Notes under the pieces: model-generated
What the model was told of the DNA's origin: nothing
Databases searched by the model: none
What the model saw: the letters and a program-made list of their open reading frames with translations, nothing else
Origin: an uncultured Bacteroidales bacterium
GTDB taxonomy: Bacteria > Bacteroidota > Bacteroidia > Bacteroidales > UBA932
Assembly: GCA_944326315.1 (NCBI GenBank)
Contig: CALVDP010000007.1
Location: forward strand, 1 to 63,959
Length of the DNA: 63,959 nucleotides
Direction: 5' to 3'
Translations under genes and position numbers: made by a program
Shown: positions 1 to 8,373 of the stretch, piece after piece
Position numbering within the stretch: position 1 is the stretch's first letter
How the letters are laid out: each line of letters starts with the position of its first letter

Positions 1-46
1 TCTTTCCGGACTCTGTTCCGTCAATTTTGTAAACTGACAATTCCAT
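1..46 (-). CDS. rplD: 50S ribosomal protein L4, N-terminal fragment
   Basis: Only the first 15 codons are in the window; the gene runs off the left edge. The minus strand reads MELSVYKIDGTESGK from an ATG at 44-46, which is the usual start of Bacteroidota L4. L4 binds 23S rRNA and lines the peptide exit tunnel. The start lies four bases after the rplC stop, so the two genes are certainly co-transcribed. The identification rests on a short stretch and on the invariant rplC-rplD order. Confidence 0.85.
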   Translation of the reverse strand, partial: MELSVYKIDGTESGK

Positions 47-50
47 AACC

Positions 51-674
51 TTAATCCTCCAAAATTACATATGAACCCTTTGCTCCAGGTACAGAGCCTT
101 TCAGAACAAGAAGATTGTTCTCAGGGATGATCTTGATCACCTCAAGGTTGAACACCTTTACCCTTTCGTTGCCCATGTGGCCGGCCATGCGCATACCCTT
201 GAACACGCGTGAAGGCCATGATGATGCTCCGAGGGAACCGGGATGACGGAGTCTGTTGTGCTGACCGTGGGTCTGCCCGCCGACACCGCCGAAGCCGTGG
301 CGTTTAACTACACCCTGAAAACCTTTACCTTTGGAAGTACCGACAACGTCGATATAGACTGTGTTGGCGAATACATCGGCTACAGTCAGGACGTCGCCTA
401 ATTTGAGATCCTGAGCGAAATCCGCCTTGAATTCGACGAGTTTGCGCTTAGGGGTGGTTCCTGCCTTTTCGAAGTGCCCCAACAGAGGCTTGCTGGCGTG
501 CTTTTCTGAGATTTCGTCATAGGCAAGCTGTACAGCGGCATAACCATCTTTTTCTACTGTACGAATCTGCGTAACAACACACGGACCAGCCTCAACTACG
601 GTGCATGGGATATTTTTCCCATCAGCACCGAAAACGGAAGTCATTCCGATTTTCTTTCCAATTAATCCAGGCAT
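51..674 (-). CDS. rplC: 50S ribosomal protein L3
   Basis: Complete 207-residue L3, one of the first proteins to bind 23S rRNA near the peptidyl transferase centre. It begins [15 protein letters not shown] and carries the L3 signature around residues 125-165 ([16 protein letters not shown], then [15 protein letters not shown]). The E. coli glutamine methylated by PrmB is not present; the local sequence is GASSWPS, as in many non-proteobacterial L3 proteins. It is followed by rplD after four bases. rpsJ (S10), which normally precedes rplC, is not upstream: there is a promoter and a gene-poor stretch instead, so the operon seems to begin here. Confidence 0.98.
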   Translation of the reverse strand: MPGLIGKKIGMTSVFGADGKNIPCTVVEAGPCVVTQIRTVEKDGYAAVQLAYDEISEKHASKPLLGHFEKAGTTPKRKLVEFKADFAQDLKLGDVLTVADVFANTVYIDVVGTSKGKGFQGVVKRHGFGGVGGQTHGQHNRLRHPGSLGASSWPSRVFKGMRMAGHMGNERVKVFNLEVIKIIPENNLLVLKGSVPGAKGSYVILED

Positions 675-711
675 TGGTTTGTTTAATTAATTGTTTATTA
701 ATAACTTACTT

Positions 712-766
712 CCCGCAATGCATTTTTGCGGGCTGCAAATATACAATTATTATTTTAATTTTCAAT
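712..766 (-). promoter_or_regulatory. Promoter and leader hairpin of the rplC operon
   Basis: On the minus strand a -7 box TATATTTG (736-743) is preceded by a weak ATTG at 763-766, spacing 19. The transcript would start near 730 and open with a hairpin, CCCGCA (712-717 on the plus strand) pairing with TGCGGG (727-732), then an AT-rich leader to the rplC ATG at 674. The hairpin might serve ribosomal-protein feedback, but that is inference. Confidence 0.55.
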
Positions 767-790
767 AAATTAAACAAACTTAGTTTAAAA

Positions 791-1280
791 TTATTTCATG
801 AATGCCTTCACTACCATTATGCTGTGCCCGGATGTGTTGCATATCCTGTATGACTTCGCCGCGGCCCCGAGGTTCTTTATACTTCCGGCCCTCGCCCTGA
901 ACTGTATCTCGTTCTTGGGTATGTCGACGTAGACCAGCAGTCCGTCCCAATGTGCCAGGGCAGCTCCGATACCATATATAATATTAACGTGAATTCGATG
1001 AAATGAATGGAATGAATTTCATCGAATTACCTCTATAGAGGACGAAGTCCGGCGTAAGTTCTCCCCTACGCAGGGGAGAATTTAAGAGGGGTGACACGAA
1101 AAAGGAAAGGGATTTCGAAGAAATCGTAACGTCAGTTCGACGGAATCTCTGATATTGAACAGAATAATTCGTCGAACTGACGTTAATATTAAGGCGGGCG
1201 AACGAAATATCGGGGCTGATATCCTTTTCTTCCATTGTCAGCAATATGTGATGGCCGGACAAAGATACCAACATTGTCAT
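791..1280 (-). pseudogene. Small gene of unknown function split by a mobile repeat
   Basis: Two minus-strand coding pieces flank the repeat at 987-1183. The 5' piece (1280 to 1184) reads MTMLVSLSGHHIL to ISFARLNI; the 3' piece (986 to 791) reads [17 protein letters not shown] to VVKAFMK and a TAA stop. Removing the repeat and one copy of its 8-bp target duplication TAATATTA joins them exactly in frame (FARL-NIIYGIG), giving about 94 residues from the ATG at 1280 (97 if a TTG at 1289 is used). I do not recognise the protein. As it stands, the 5' piece runs into repeat-derived codons and the 3' piece has no start, so it is probably inactive. Confidence 0.6.
987..1183 (+). mobile_element. MITE-like repeat, copy 1 (197 bp)
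   Basis: Non-coding element beginning ACGTGAATTCGATGAA and ending TTCGTCGAACTGACGT. It is flanked by a perfect 8-bp duplication TAATATTA (979-986 and 1184-1191). Contents in order: the left end, a CCTCTATAGAGG palindrome, a hairpin TTCTCCCC-tacgca-GGGGAGAA, the constant block GGGGTGACACGAAAAAGG, then an inverted repeat with 16-bp arms TAACGTCAGTTCGACG (1127-1142) and its complement (1170-1185). No transposase is encoded. Copies at 14854, 19570, 30798, 46030 and 55028 share its parts; the copy at 30798 has the same length and nearly the same sequence. Confidence 0.85.
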
Positions 1281-1363
1281 GAATTTCAATTTTTCCCGAT
1301 TATTATTTCCCTCCGTTCAGTAGAAATTCCGCTGCATCCGGTACAATGTATTGCTTTTATTTA

Positions 1364-1400
1364 TACTTTTGTCATTGTTTAACAGATGTGTTAAACAATG
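1364..1400 (+). promoter_or_regulatory. Promoter and TetR-type operator of the efflux operon
   Basis: A -7 box TACTTTTG (1364-1371) is followed immediately by a perfect inverted repeat: CATTGTTTAACA (1373-1384), spacer GATG, TGTTAAACAATG (1389-1400). The palindrome covers the likely transcription start and lies 20 bases ahead of the tetR start codon, the usual place for an autoregulatory TetR operator. Binding there would block transcription of tetR and the exporter genes behind it. Confidence 0.8.
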
Positions 1401-1420
1401 TTGTTGATAAAATTACCGAG

Positions 1421-2086
1421 ATGAACGGACATACAGGTACAGAACAGCAGATTCTTGAGGCGGCGGAGTCTGTCTTCCTTGAAAAAGGATACAAGCTCGC
1501 CACGACCACGGCGATTGCCGCGAAAGCGGGGGTGACACACGCCATGCTGCATTATTACTTCAGGACCAAGGAACAGATTTTCCTTAAGGTCCTCGACAAG
1601 AACATGAGCGAATTGTTCTCCATGCTCCAGACCGTGATGTCCCCTGAGCTTACATTCAGGGAAATCCTTACGGAGGTCGTGAACCTTCACTACACGTTTC
1701 TCTCCAGGCATCGGAAGCTTCCTGCCCTGTTACTGGAGATTGCCGGGAGCTACCCGGATATGCTTCTAAGATACAAGGCGCCGCTGCAGGAAACCTTGGA
1801 TACCGAACTGACGAGGCACAAGACACGGTTCGGGAAGGCTGTGGAGTCGGGGAAGGTCAACAGGATAGACCCTGCCCAGCTGGCGTTCCAGATATTGTCG
1901 ATGAACCTGTCCACGTTCCTTGCCCTGCCTGTCTTGAAAAACATTTTCGCGATGGATGACGCGAGTGTGGCCGAGTTCCTGGAGAACCGGAGGCAGGAGA
2001 TAATAAGGACGCTTGACACAAGGCTTTTCGGCAAGGAGGATTCGGATGGCGGATCCGCAGGGACAGGGAACACTGATACCAAGTGA
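1421..2086 (+). CDS. TetR-family transcriptional repressor
   Basis: 221 residues from the ATG at 1421. Upstream in-frame codons exist, but they lie inside the operator and promoter, so the later start is chosen. The N-terminus is a TetR DNA-binding domain: EQQILEAAESVFLEKGY, then the helix-turn-helix TTTAIAAKAGVTHAMLHYYF around residues 28-47 and the KEQIF helix. The ligand domain (about 60-200) is divergent, as usual. It is the first gene of an exporter operon, comparable to CecR ahead of ybhGFSR in E. coli, and probably represses itself and the exporter through the 28-bp palindrome at 1373-1400. The inducer cannot be predicted. Confidence 0.92.
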   Translation: MNGHTGTEQQILEAAESVFLEKGYKLATTTAIAAKAGVTHAMLHYYFRTKEQIFLKVLDKNMSELFSMLQTVMSPELTFREILTEVVNLHYTFLSRHRKLPALLLEIAGSYPDMLLRYKAPLQETLDTELTRHKTRFGKAVESGKVNRIDPAQLAFQILSMNLSTFLALPVLKNIFAMDDASVAEFLENRRQEIIRTLDTRLFGKEDSDGGSAGTGNTDTK

Positions 2087-2089
2087 AAC

Positions 2090-2109
2090 AATTCGTCGGA
2101 CTGACGTTA
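2090..2109 (+). repeat. Isolated right end of the MITE family
   Basis: AATTCGTCGGACTGACGTTA matches the right terminal arm of the mobile repeat with one change. No left end and no target duplication are visible. It lies between tetR and the TolC gene, 13 bases ahead of the latter's start codon, in the same orientation as the full copies. It may be a decayed insertion. Confidence 0.6.
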
Positions 2110-2121
2110 TAAAATATCGGA

Positions 2122-3408
2122 ATGATGCGTTATTCAGTATTGTTTGCATTGCTGGCGCTCTTGTCTACAGGAGCCTATGCACAGTACAGGGAGGGTGCGG
2201 AGACGCCTTCTACCTGCGTGACCATGGAAGAGTGTCTGGAGATGGCCAGGAACAATTATCCCCAGATCAGGCAGCTCGGGCTCATAGATGCCACCGAGAA
2301 ATATGACTTGTCAATAGCGTCATCGACATGGATACCGCAGTTCTCGGTCTCAGGCAAGGCTACATGGCAGTCTGATGTGGTGGAAATGCCGTTTGATATC
2401 CCGGGATTCGAACTGGACATGCCGCATGACCAGTATTCGCTGTCCGCCAATGTCACCCAGCATATCTGGGACGGCGGGGCCAGTTCAAGCCAGCGCGAGG
2501 CTGTGAAGACATCTGCGGAGGTGCAGAGGAAACAGACCGAAGTGTCTTTGTACTCCGTAAGGTCCAGAGTCCAGAATGTCTACCTCGGAATTCTGCTTCT
2601 GGACGAGCAGATAAGCCAGAACCGTCTCCTGATGGAAAGCCTGCAGAGAAACGCCGATGAAGTGCAGGCGATGATAGACAATGGCATGGCATACCGCTCC
2701 GACCTGGATATGGTCAATGTCAACATCCTTGACTGCATGCAGCAGACGGATGCCCTCTGTGCCGACCGGGAGGCGTATGTGAAGATGCTTGGTCTCCTGA
2801 CTGGCCGGGACATGTCCGGCGTGGAGCTGGAGATGCCTTCGGATGATGAGGCGGTGGATACGCGTGCGGTATGCAGGCCGGAACTGGCTTTGTATGCTGC
2901 AAGACTCCGGCAGAACGAGGCGCAGATGAAGCAGCTGAATGCCAGGATATCCCCTCAGTTTGACCTGACCCTGCAGGGAGGCCTCGGACGTCCGGGACTC
3001 AATATGCTCAAGAACGACTTTGCCCCCATGTTCATTGCCGGTATCAAGATGCAGTGGAACATCGCATCGCTTTATACCAGGAAGAATGACAAGAGAAAGA
3101 TAGAATCCGCGAAGCATGACATAGAGCTGGAACAGGAGACATTCCTGTTCAACACGGGTCTGGATGCGACGCAACAGGAGACAGAGGTGGACAAGGCCCG
3201 CATGATGCTCGAAAAGGATGACGAGATAATAAGGCTGAGGTCTTCGATAAGGCTTGCCGGGGAAGAGCAGTACAGGAACGGTACCATCAAGATGACGGAT
3301 CTTATGGGCATGATAGACGACGAACACAATGCCAGACTTGCAAGGTCTGTCCATCATATACAGCTGCTGATGGCCATTTATGACCTGAAAAATACAGTGG
3401 GGCAGTAG
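2122..3408 (+). CDS. TolC-family outer membrane efflux protein
   Basis: 428 residues with a cleavable signal peptide (MMRYSVLFALLALLSTGAYA-Q). The body has two outer-membrane efflux repeats rich in long helices, for example VEECLEMARNNYPQI-like heptads near residues 35-60, YSVRSRVQNVYLGILLLDEQ around 145, and a second set from about 300. This is the TolC pattern: a trimer forms an outer membrane barrel and a periplasmic tunnel. It would form the exit duct for the ABC pump encoded by the next five genes. In E. coli the comparable YbhGFSR system borrows TolC from elsewhere; here the channel gene is inside the operon. Confidence 0.9.
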   Translation: MMRYSVLFALLALLSTGAYAQYREGAETPSTCVTMEECLEMARNNYPQIRQLGLIDATEKYDLSIASSTWIPQFSVSGKATWQSDVVEMPFDIPGFELDMPHDQYSLSANVTQHIWDGGASSSQREAVKTSAEVQRKQTEVSLYSVRSRVQNVYLGILLLDEQISQNRLLMESLQRNADEVQAMIDNGMAYRSDLDMVNVNILDCMQQTDALCADREAYVKMLGLLTGRDMSGVELEMPSDDEAVDTRAVCRPELALYAARLRQNEAQMKQLNARISPQFDLTLQGGLGRPGLNMLKNDFAPMFIAGIKMQWNIASLYTRKNDKRKIESAKHDIELEQETFLFNTGLDATQQETEVDKARMMLEKDDEIIRLRSSIRLAGEEQYRNGTIKMTDLMGMIDDEHNARLARSVHHIQLLMAIYDLKNTVGQ

Positions 3409-3480
3409 CGTGGCGCAGGGCGGCAAGCCTTCATCGGAAATATGTGATATTGTGAATATTGTATTGAAAAATATTGAGAT

Positions 3481-4377
3481 ATGGATCTGAAAAGAATTTT
3501 GGCGGCTGCGGCTTTGCCGCTTGTTGCCGCAGGATGCGGCAGCCGGGACATAGAGTTCGATGCCTGTGGCCAGATTGACGCCACGGATGTGACTGTGTCT
3601 GCCGAAAGCAGCGGCAGGATATTGTCTCTCGATCTGGAGGAAGGGGACAGAATCGTCGAAGGGCAGTTCCTTGGAGCTATAGACTCCTTGCAGATATGGC
3701 TGCAGAAGCAGGAGCTGCAGGAGAGGAAGGCCGGAGCCCGCGCCAGGATTGTCGATATCGACAGACAGGTAGCACCGTCCCTGTCCCAGCTTGAGAATCT
3801 CCGCAAGGACCATGAGAGGTACGCATCGTTGCTTTCCAAGGATGCCGGGACGCGCAAGCAGTTGGAAGACAATGAATCGCAGATCGCTGTCCTGGAAGGG
3901 CAGATAGATGCGCAGAAACAGACCTACGGGCAGAACAATGATGCCACAAAAGCTGAAATCGGCATGTATGATGTCCAGATAGCCCAGCGTGAGGACCAGC
4001 TCAGAAAGTGCCGTATCGTCTCACCCGTGAGCGGGACAGTCCTTGCAAAGTATGCCGAGGCCGGCGAGACCGTGTCTTCCGGCAAACCGCTTTTCAAGGT
4101 GGCTGATATGGACAGGGTGTATGTCAGGGCGTATTTCTCCACAGCCCAGCTCTCTTCCCTTGCCGTAGGGGACAAGGTCACTGTTATCCCTGACGACGGC
4201 ACGCCGTCCCCAAAGGAATATGAAGGCACTGTAACGTGGATTTCCGATGAGGCAGAATTCACCCCGAAGAATATCCAGACCAGGGATGAGCGTGCGGATA
4301 TGGTGTATGCCGTGAAAGTGGCGCTTGAGAATGACGGGAACCTGCGCCTCGGCATGTATGCTTATATAAGGAAATGA
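3481..4377 (+). CDS. HlyD-family periplasmic adaptor, lipoprotein (YbhG-like)
   Basis: 298 residues. The N-terminus is a lipoprotein signal with lipobox VAAGC (Cys19), so the adaptor is probably anchored in the inner membrane by lipid. A split biotinyl-lipoyl domain (SAESSGRILSLDLEEGDRI near 40-58 and VSPVSGTVLAKYAEAGETV near 180-198) brackets a coiled-coil hairpin (about 75-165), followed by a beta-barrel domain. This order is typical of membrane fusion proteins that bridge an ABC transporter and TolC. The last four bases overlap the start of the first ATPase gene, which indicates translational coupling. Confidence 0.92.
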   Translation: MDLKRILAAAALPLVAAGCGSRDIEFDACGQIDATDVTVSAESSGRILSLDLEEGDRIVEGQFLGAIDSLQIWLQKQELQERKAGARARIVDIDRQVAPSLSQLENLRKDHERYASLLSKDAGTRKQLEDNESQIAVLEGQIDAQKQTYGQNNDATKAEIGMYDVQIAQREDQLRKCRIVSPVSGTVLAKYAEAGETVSSGKPLFKVADMDRVYVRAYFSTAQLSSLAVGDKVTVIPDDGTPSPKEYEGTVTWISDEAEFTPKNIQTRDERADMVYAVKVALENDGNLRLGMYAYIRK

Positions 4378-5327
4378 ACGCCATAGAAATACGCAATGTA
4401 GGCAAAAGCTACGGGAAGATCCGTGCATTGTCGGGCATCTCGCTTGATGTGGAAGAAGGCGAGATCTTCGGGCTGATAGGCCCGGACGGTGCAGGGAAGA
4501 CTACCCTTTTCCGGATATTGACCACACTTCTGCTTGCCGACGAAGGTGAAGCTTCCGTGATGGGGTTTGACGTGAAGAAGGACTATGAGTCCATAAGGAA
4601 GATTATCGGCTACATGCCGGGAAGGTTCTCCCTCTACCAGGATTTGAGCGTGGAAGAGAATCTGGAATTCTTCGCCACGGTGTTCGGTACCACGGTGAAG
4701 GAGAATTACGGGGTCATAAAGGATATCTATTCCCAGATAGAACCGTTCAAGGACCGCAGGGCAGGGGCATTGTCAGGTGGCATGAAGCAGAAGCTTGCCC
4801 TCAGTTGCGCCCTTGTTCACAAGCCTTCCGTACTTTTCCTGGACGAGCCTACTACGGGAGTGGATGCCGTAAGCCGCAAGGATTTCTGGAACATGCTATC
4901 CAGGATCAAGGCGTCAGGAGTGACGGTGTTCGTCTCCACCCCTTATATGGACGAGGCGTCATTGTGCGACAGGGTGGCGCTGATGATGCATGGCCGCACG
5001 ATCGATGAAGGGACGCCGGCGCAGATAGTTGCCAAGTATCCTTACCGGCTCCTTTCCGTGAAGGGGAAGCCGATGTATCCTCTTCTCAAATATCTGCGCG
5101 GCAGCGAAGGCGTATTGAACTGCTTCTCTTTCGGCTCCGTGCACCATCTTGCGATAGACGGCTCAAGGACGGATGCCGGGAAGATATTGTCCGGCATCTC
5201 TGAAGCAGGCTTTACCGACTGTGAAGTCCATGAGATAGATCCGGGTATAGAAGACTGTTTCATGAATCTGGCGGGGCAATCCGCGGACAACGGCAAATTC
5301 ATGTCTGATGATGGAAAACGCGATTGA
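4374..5327 (+). CDS. ABC transporter ATPase, degenerate half (YbhF N-half-like)
   Basis: 317 residues. It has Walker A GPDGAGKT (36-43), signature LSGGMKQKL (133-141) and Walker B VLFLDEP (153-159). Two catalytic-loop residues differ from canonical ABC ATPases: the Q-loop glutamine is replaced (GYMPGRFSLY, Gly83), and the H-loop histidine is a proline (VSTPYMDEA, Pro190). It therefore contributes a good signature motif but a poor hydrolysis site of its own. About 90 residues follow the nucleotide-binding domain. Its gene overlaps the adaptor gene by four bases and the second ATPase by 20. It corresponds to the first half of E. coli YbhF, which is a single fused protein. Confidence 0.92.
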   Translation: MNAIEIRNVGKSYGKIRALSGISLDVEEGEIFGLIGPDGAGKTTLFRILTTLLLADEGEASVMGFDVKKDYESIRKIIGYMPGRFSLYQDLSVEENLEFFATVFGTTVKENYGVIKDIYSQIEPFKDRRAGALSGGMKQKLALSCALVHKPSVLFLDEPTTGVDAVSRKDFWNMLSRIKASGVTVFVSTPYMDEASLCDRVALMMHGRTIDEGTPAQIVAKYPYRLLSVKGKPMYPLLKYLRGSEGVLNCFSFGSVHHLAIDGSRTDAGKILSGISEAGFTDCEVHEIDPGIEDCFMNLAGQSADNGKFMSDDGKRD

Positions 5328-6048
5328 AATACATGGCTTGACCAAGAAATTCGGGAATTTCACTGCGGTGGACAATATAAGTTTCACTGTCCGCACCGGA
5401 GAGATATTCGGTTTCCTCGGGGCCAACGGCGCCGGGAAGACTACGGCGATGAGGATATTGTGCGGGCTCAGCATTCCTACTGCAGGAGGTGGGACTGTTG
5501 CCGGTTTTGATATTGTGCGGGAGCCGGAGAAGATCAAGAAGCATATCGGCTACATGAGCCAGAAATTTTCCCTGTATCCCGATCTTAAAGTATGGGAGAA
5601 CATACGGCTCTTCGGGGGCATATATGGTCTTTCCGGGAAGGAAATATCCGACAAGACGGCGGCCATCCTGTCCAGGCTCGGGATGGAGGATGTGAGGGAT
5701 GCTTTCGTCGCTTCTCTTCCTCTGGGATGGAAGCAGAAGCTGTCATTCAGTATCGCAATGATACATGATCCGCGCATTGTCTTTCTGGACGAGCCTACCG
5801 GTGGTGTCGACCCGGAGACAAGACGGCGCTTCTGGGAACTCATATACGAAGCAACATCCGGAGGCGTCACCGTATTCGTGACTACGCATTACATGGATGA
5901 GGCGGAATACTGCGACAGGGTGTCTGTCATGGTGGACGGAAGGATCGAGGCACTGGATTCCCCTGATGCGCTCAAACGCAGGTACGGGGTGAACGACATG
6001 GATGCGGTCTTCCGGGTATTGGCAGGACGGGCTGTCAGGGAAGAATAG
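5308..6048 (+). CDS. ABC transporter ATPase, catalytic half (YbhF C-half-like)
   Basis: 246 residues. Walker A is GANGAGKT (38-45), the Q-loop has Gln85 (GYMSQKFSLY), Walker B is IVFLDEP (157-163) and the H-loop histidine is present (TTHYMDEA, His194). The signature motif is aberrant: LPLGWKQKL (137-145) instead of LSGGQ. It thus complements the preceding ATPase, which has a normal signature but lacks the H-loop His. A heterodimer of the two would have one complete hydrolysis site and one degenerate site. It overlaps the previous gene by 20 bases and is 12 bases from the first permease. A second ATG lies one codon downstream of the one used. Confidence 0.93.
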   Translation: MMENAIEIHGLTKKFGNFTAVDNISFTVRTGEIFGFLGANGAGKTTAMRILCGLSIPTAGGGTVAGFDIVREPEKIKKHIGYMSQKFSLYPDLKVWENIRLFGGIYGLSGKEISDKTAAILSRLGMEDVRDAFVASLPLGWKQKLSFSIAMIHDPRIVFLDEPTGGVDPETRRRFWELIYEATSGGVTVFVTTHYMDEAEYCDRVSVMVDGRIEALDSPDALKRRYGVNDMDAVFRVLAGRAVREE

Positions 6049-6060
6049 GAGGCAAGTGAA

Positions 6061-7170
6061 ATGAAAGAGTTTCTGGCATTTGTAAGAAAAGAGTTCCAGC
6101 ATATCCTCAGGGACAAGAGGACGATGCTGATCGTGCTCATACTTCCCGTGGTGCAGATGATATTGTTCGGCTTTGCGGTGAGGACCGAGATCGAGAATGC
6201 CCGTGTGGACATTGTGGGCGACCTTTCTGATCCGGAAGTGCGGAAGATTGTGGACAGGATAGACAACAACCGCTATCTTGAAGTGGCGGAAGTGCTGCCT
6301 TCTCCGAACTGCATCACATCCCGCTTTGAAAAGAACAAGGCGGATGTGGCCGTGTGCTTCGGCATGGATTTCGGCACGCATCTGCGCAAGGAGGGCCGCG
6401 GCAGCGTCAAAATCATCGGAGACGGGTCTGACCCGAATTCGGCGCAGATGATAGTCAACTATGTCATGGGGGTGCTCAGGAGCGAGCAGACGGAGATATC
6501 TTCTTCTCTGTCAGGACAGGATGCCGTGCAGACGGCCCCTTCCGTGCAGCTGATGTACAATCCTGCCATGAAATCCGCGTATAATTTCGTCCCCGGTGTC
6601 ATGGGGCTTATCATGATGGTCATCTGCTCCATGATGACATCCGTCTCCATCGTGAGGGAAAAGGAGTCCGGAACGATGGAGCTGCTGCTTGTATCCCCCG
6701 TGAAGCCGTTGTGGATAATTGTGAGCAAGGTGCTTCCGTACCTTTTCGTGTCTACTGTCAATTTCGCCACAATCCTGCTGCTTTCCCGATACGTGATGGG
6801 AGTGCCGATGCGCGGAAGCCTGCTCCTTCTGTCGGTGGTGGCCGTCCTGTTCGTGTTCACTTCACTTTCACTCGGGCTGCTGATATCGGTGGTGGCTTCG
6901 ACCCAGAAATCCGCGCTTCTGCTGTCCGGGATGGGCCTCATGATGCCTACTGTCCTCCTGTCAGGCATAATCTTCCCTTGCGAGAACATGCCTGGCATAC
7001 TACAGTGCCTGTCTCACCTTATACCTGCAAAATGGTTTATAATCATGGTGAAGAAAATCATGATACAGGGGGCCGGCTTTCCTTATATCATCAAGGAATT
7101 CTGCATTTTGGCAGGAATGACGGCATTCCTTCTGACCCTGAGTGTGAAGAAGTTCCGTATAAGACTCTGA
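6061..7170 (+). CDS. ABC-2 type permease, first subunit (YbhS/YbhR-like)
   Basis: 369 residues with the ABC-2 exporter layout: a cytoplasmic start (KEFLAFVRKEFQHILRDKRT), a first membrane helix (MLIVLILPVVQMILFGFAV, about 21-39), a large extracytoplasmic domain (about 40-175) and five further helices from about 178 to the end. The SIVREKESGTMELLLVSPV motif near 198-216 is the ABC-2 coupling segment. It forms the membrane channel with the next gene product and is driven by the two upstream ATPases. Substrate unknown; relatives export drugs and other amphiphiles. Confidence 0.92.
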   Translation: MKEFLAFVRKEFQHILRDKRTMLIVLILPVVQMILFGFAVRTEIENARVDIVGDLSDPEVRKIVDRIDNNRYLEVAEVLPSPNCITSRFEKNKADVAVCFGMDFGTHLRKEGRGSVKIIGDGSDPNSAQMIVNYVMGVLRSEQTEISSSLSGQDAVQTAPSVQLMYNPAMKSAYNFVPGVMGLIMMVICSMMTSVSIVREKESGTMELLLVSPVKPLWIIVSKVLPYLFVSTVNFATILLLSRYVMGVPMRGSLLLLSVVAVLFVFTSLSLGLLISVVASTQKSALLLSGMGLMMPTVLLSGIIFPCENMPGILQCLSHLIPAKWFIIMVKKIMIQGAGFPYIIKEFCILAGMTAFLLTLSVKKFRIRL

Positions 7171-7199
7171 CCTGAAGAGGTCCGAAAAATATTTGAGAC

Positions 7200-8312
7200 A
7201 TGTGGAAATATCTGATAGAAAAAGAGTTCAAGCAGTTTTTCAGGGACCCTATGCTGCCAAGGATAGTGATAGTGTTCCCGATTATCATGATGCTTGTCTT
7301 CCCGTTCGCCGCCAACATGGAGGTGAGGAACATCAATCTGGTGGTAGTGGACAATGACAGGACAGACATGTCGTCCGAGCTTATAGAGAAATGTACAGAA
7401 TCCGGCTATTTCAGGCTGAAGAAAATCTGCAGTGATCCACGGGAGGCGCAGAGAATGATGGACAGGAACACCGTGGACGCGATACTGACTATCGGACAGG
7501 GTTTCGGCAAGAGTGCAGTCACGGGAGACGGATTCCCCGTAGGGATCAAGGTCAATACGGTGAACGGCACGAAGGGCAGCATCGGCTCCCAGTACCTTTC
7601 CAATTGCGTCATGCTCTTCATGCAGTCCAGAGCCGGTGCGGACGTGGCTTCGGCCGCCGGTGCTTCAGGGGCAGTGATCGATGCGGCCCCGAAATATTAC
7701 TACAATCCATACATGGACTATAAGGTCTTCATGGTCCCGGCCCTGATAGTGATAGCCGTGACAATGGTGACAGGCTTTTTCCCCGCATTGAACATCGTGG
7801 GCGAGAAAGAAGCGGGTACGATAGAGCAGCTGAACGTGTCTCCGGTAAGCAAGACAGCATTCATCGTCTGCAAGATGATACCGTACTGGGTCATCACTTT
7901 CTTCATGGTGGGGATGTGTCTGCTGATTGCCTGGCTGGCATTCGGCTATGTCTGCAAGGGAAGCCTTTGGGGAGTGTTCCTTTTCACCGTCCTGCACATC
8001 ATGGTGACAGCAGGCCTGGGGCTCCTGATTTCCAATTACAGCGACAATGCACAGCAGGCCATGTTCATAATGATGTTTTTCGTCCTTATATTCATGCTTA
8101 TGAGCGGGGTGTTCACACCGGTGTCGTCAATGCCGGAATGGGCCAGGGTCATCACCTATGCCAATCCGCTGCGCTACTATGCCGATGCCATGAGGTCCAT
8201 TTTCCTCAAGGGCAGTTCCATAGCAGATGTCTGGTATGACGCTGCAGGGCTTCTGGCCATAGGCGGGCTGGCCCTTACGTGGGCCATAACAAGCTACCGC
8301 AAGACGTCCTGA
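7200..8312 (+). CDS. ABC-2 type permease, second subunit (YbhR-like)
   Basis: 370 residues, homologous in layout to the preceding permease: IEKEFKQFFRDPMLPRI, a first membrane helix near 19-37, an external domain, then the coupling segment NIVGEKEAGTIEQLNVSPV near 198-216 and five helices. It is the last gene of the exporter operon; 115 bases separate it from dacA, which has its own promoter. The pair of non-identical permeases matches the pair of non-identical ATPases. Confidence 0.92.
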   Translation: MWKYLIEKEFKQFFRDPMLPRIVIVFPIIMMLVFPFAANMEVRNINLVVVDNDRTDMSSELIEKCTESGYFRLKKICSDPREAQRMMDRNTVDAILTIGQGFGKSAVTGDGFPVGIKVNTVNGTKGSIGSQYLSNCVMLFMQSRAGADVASAAGASGAVIDAAPKYYYNPYMDYKVFMVPALIVIAVTMVTGFFPALNIVGEKEAGTIEQLNVSPVSKTAFIVCKMIPYWVITFFMVGMCLLIAWLAFGYVCKGSLWGVFLFTVLHIMVTAGLGLLISNYSDNAQQAMFIMMFFVLIFMLMSGVFTPVSSMPEWARVITYANPLRYYADAMRSIFLKGSSIADVWYDAAGLLAIGGLALTWAITSYRKTS

Positions 8313-8373
8313 CCTTTCCCTTGCCTTTGTATGCCGAAAAATCATCATACAGGACATTTTCCATTTTTATCGT

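Noticed and set aside
605-853. Plus-strand frame overlapping the rplC start and leader
   Set aside because: It overlaps rplC and its promoter, is rich in unlikely residues, and has no supporting signal.
984-1289. Short frames ending in [14 protein letters not shown]-like sequence at several repeat copies
   Set aside because: These codons come from the mobile repeat itself; they recur wherever it inserts and are not a protein family.
2485-3813. A 442-codon minus-strand frame opposite the TolC and adaptor genes
   Set aside because: It spans two well-supported genes and the gap between them, with no recognisable domain.
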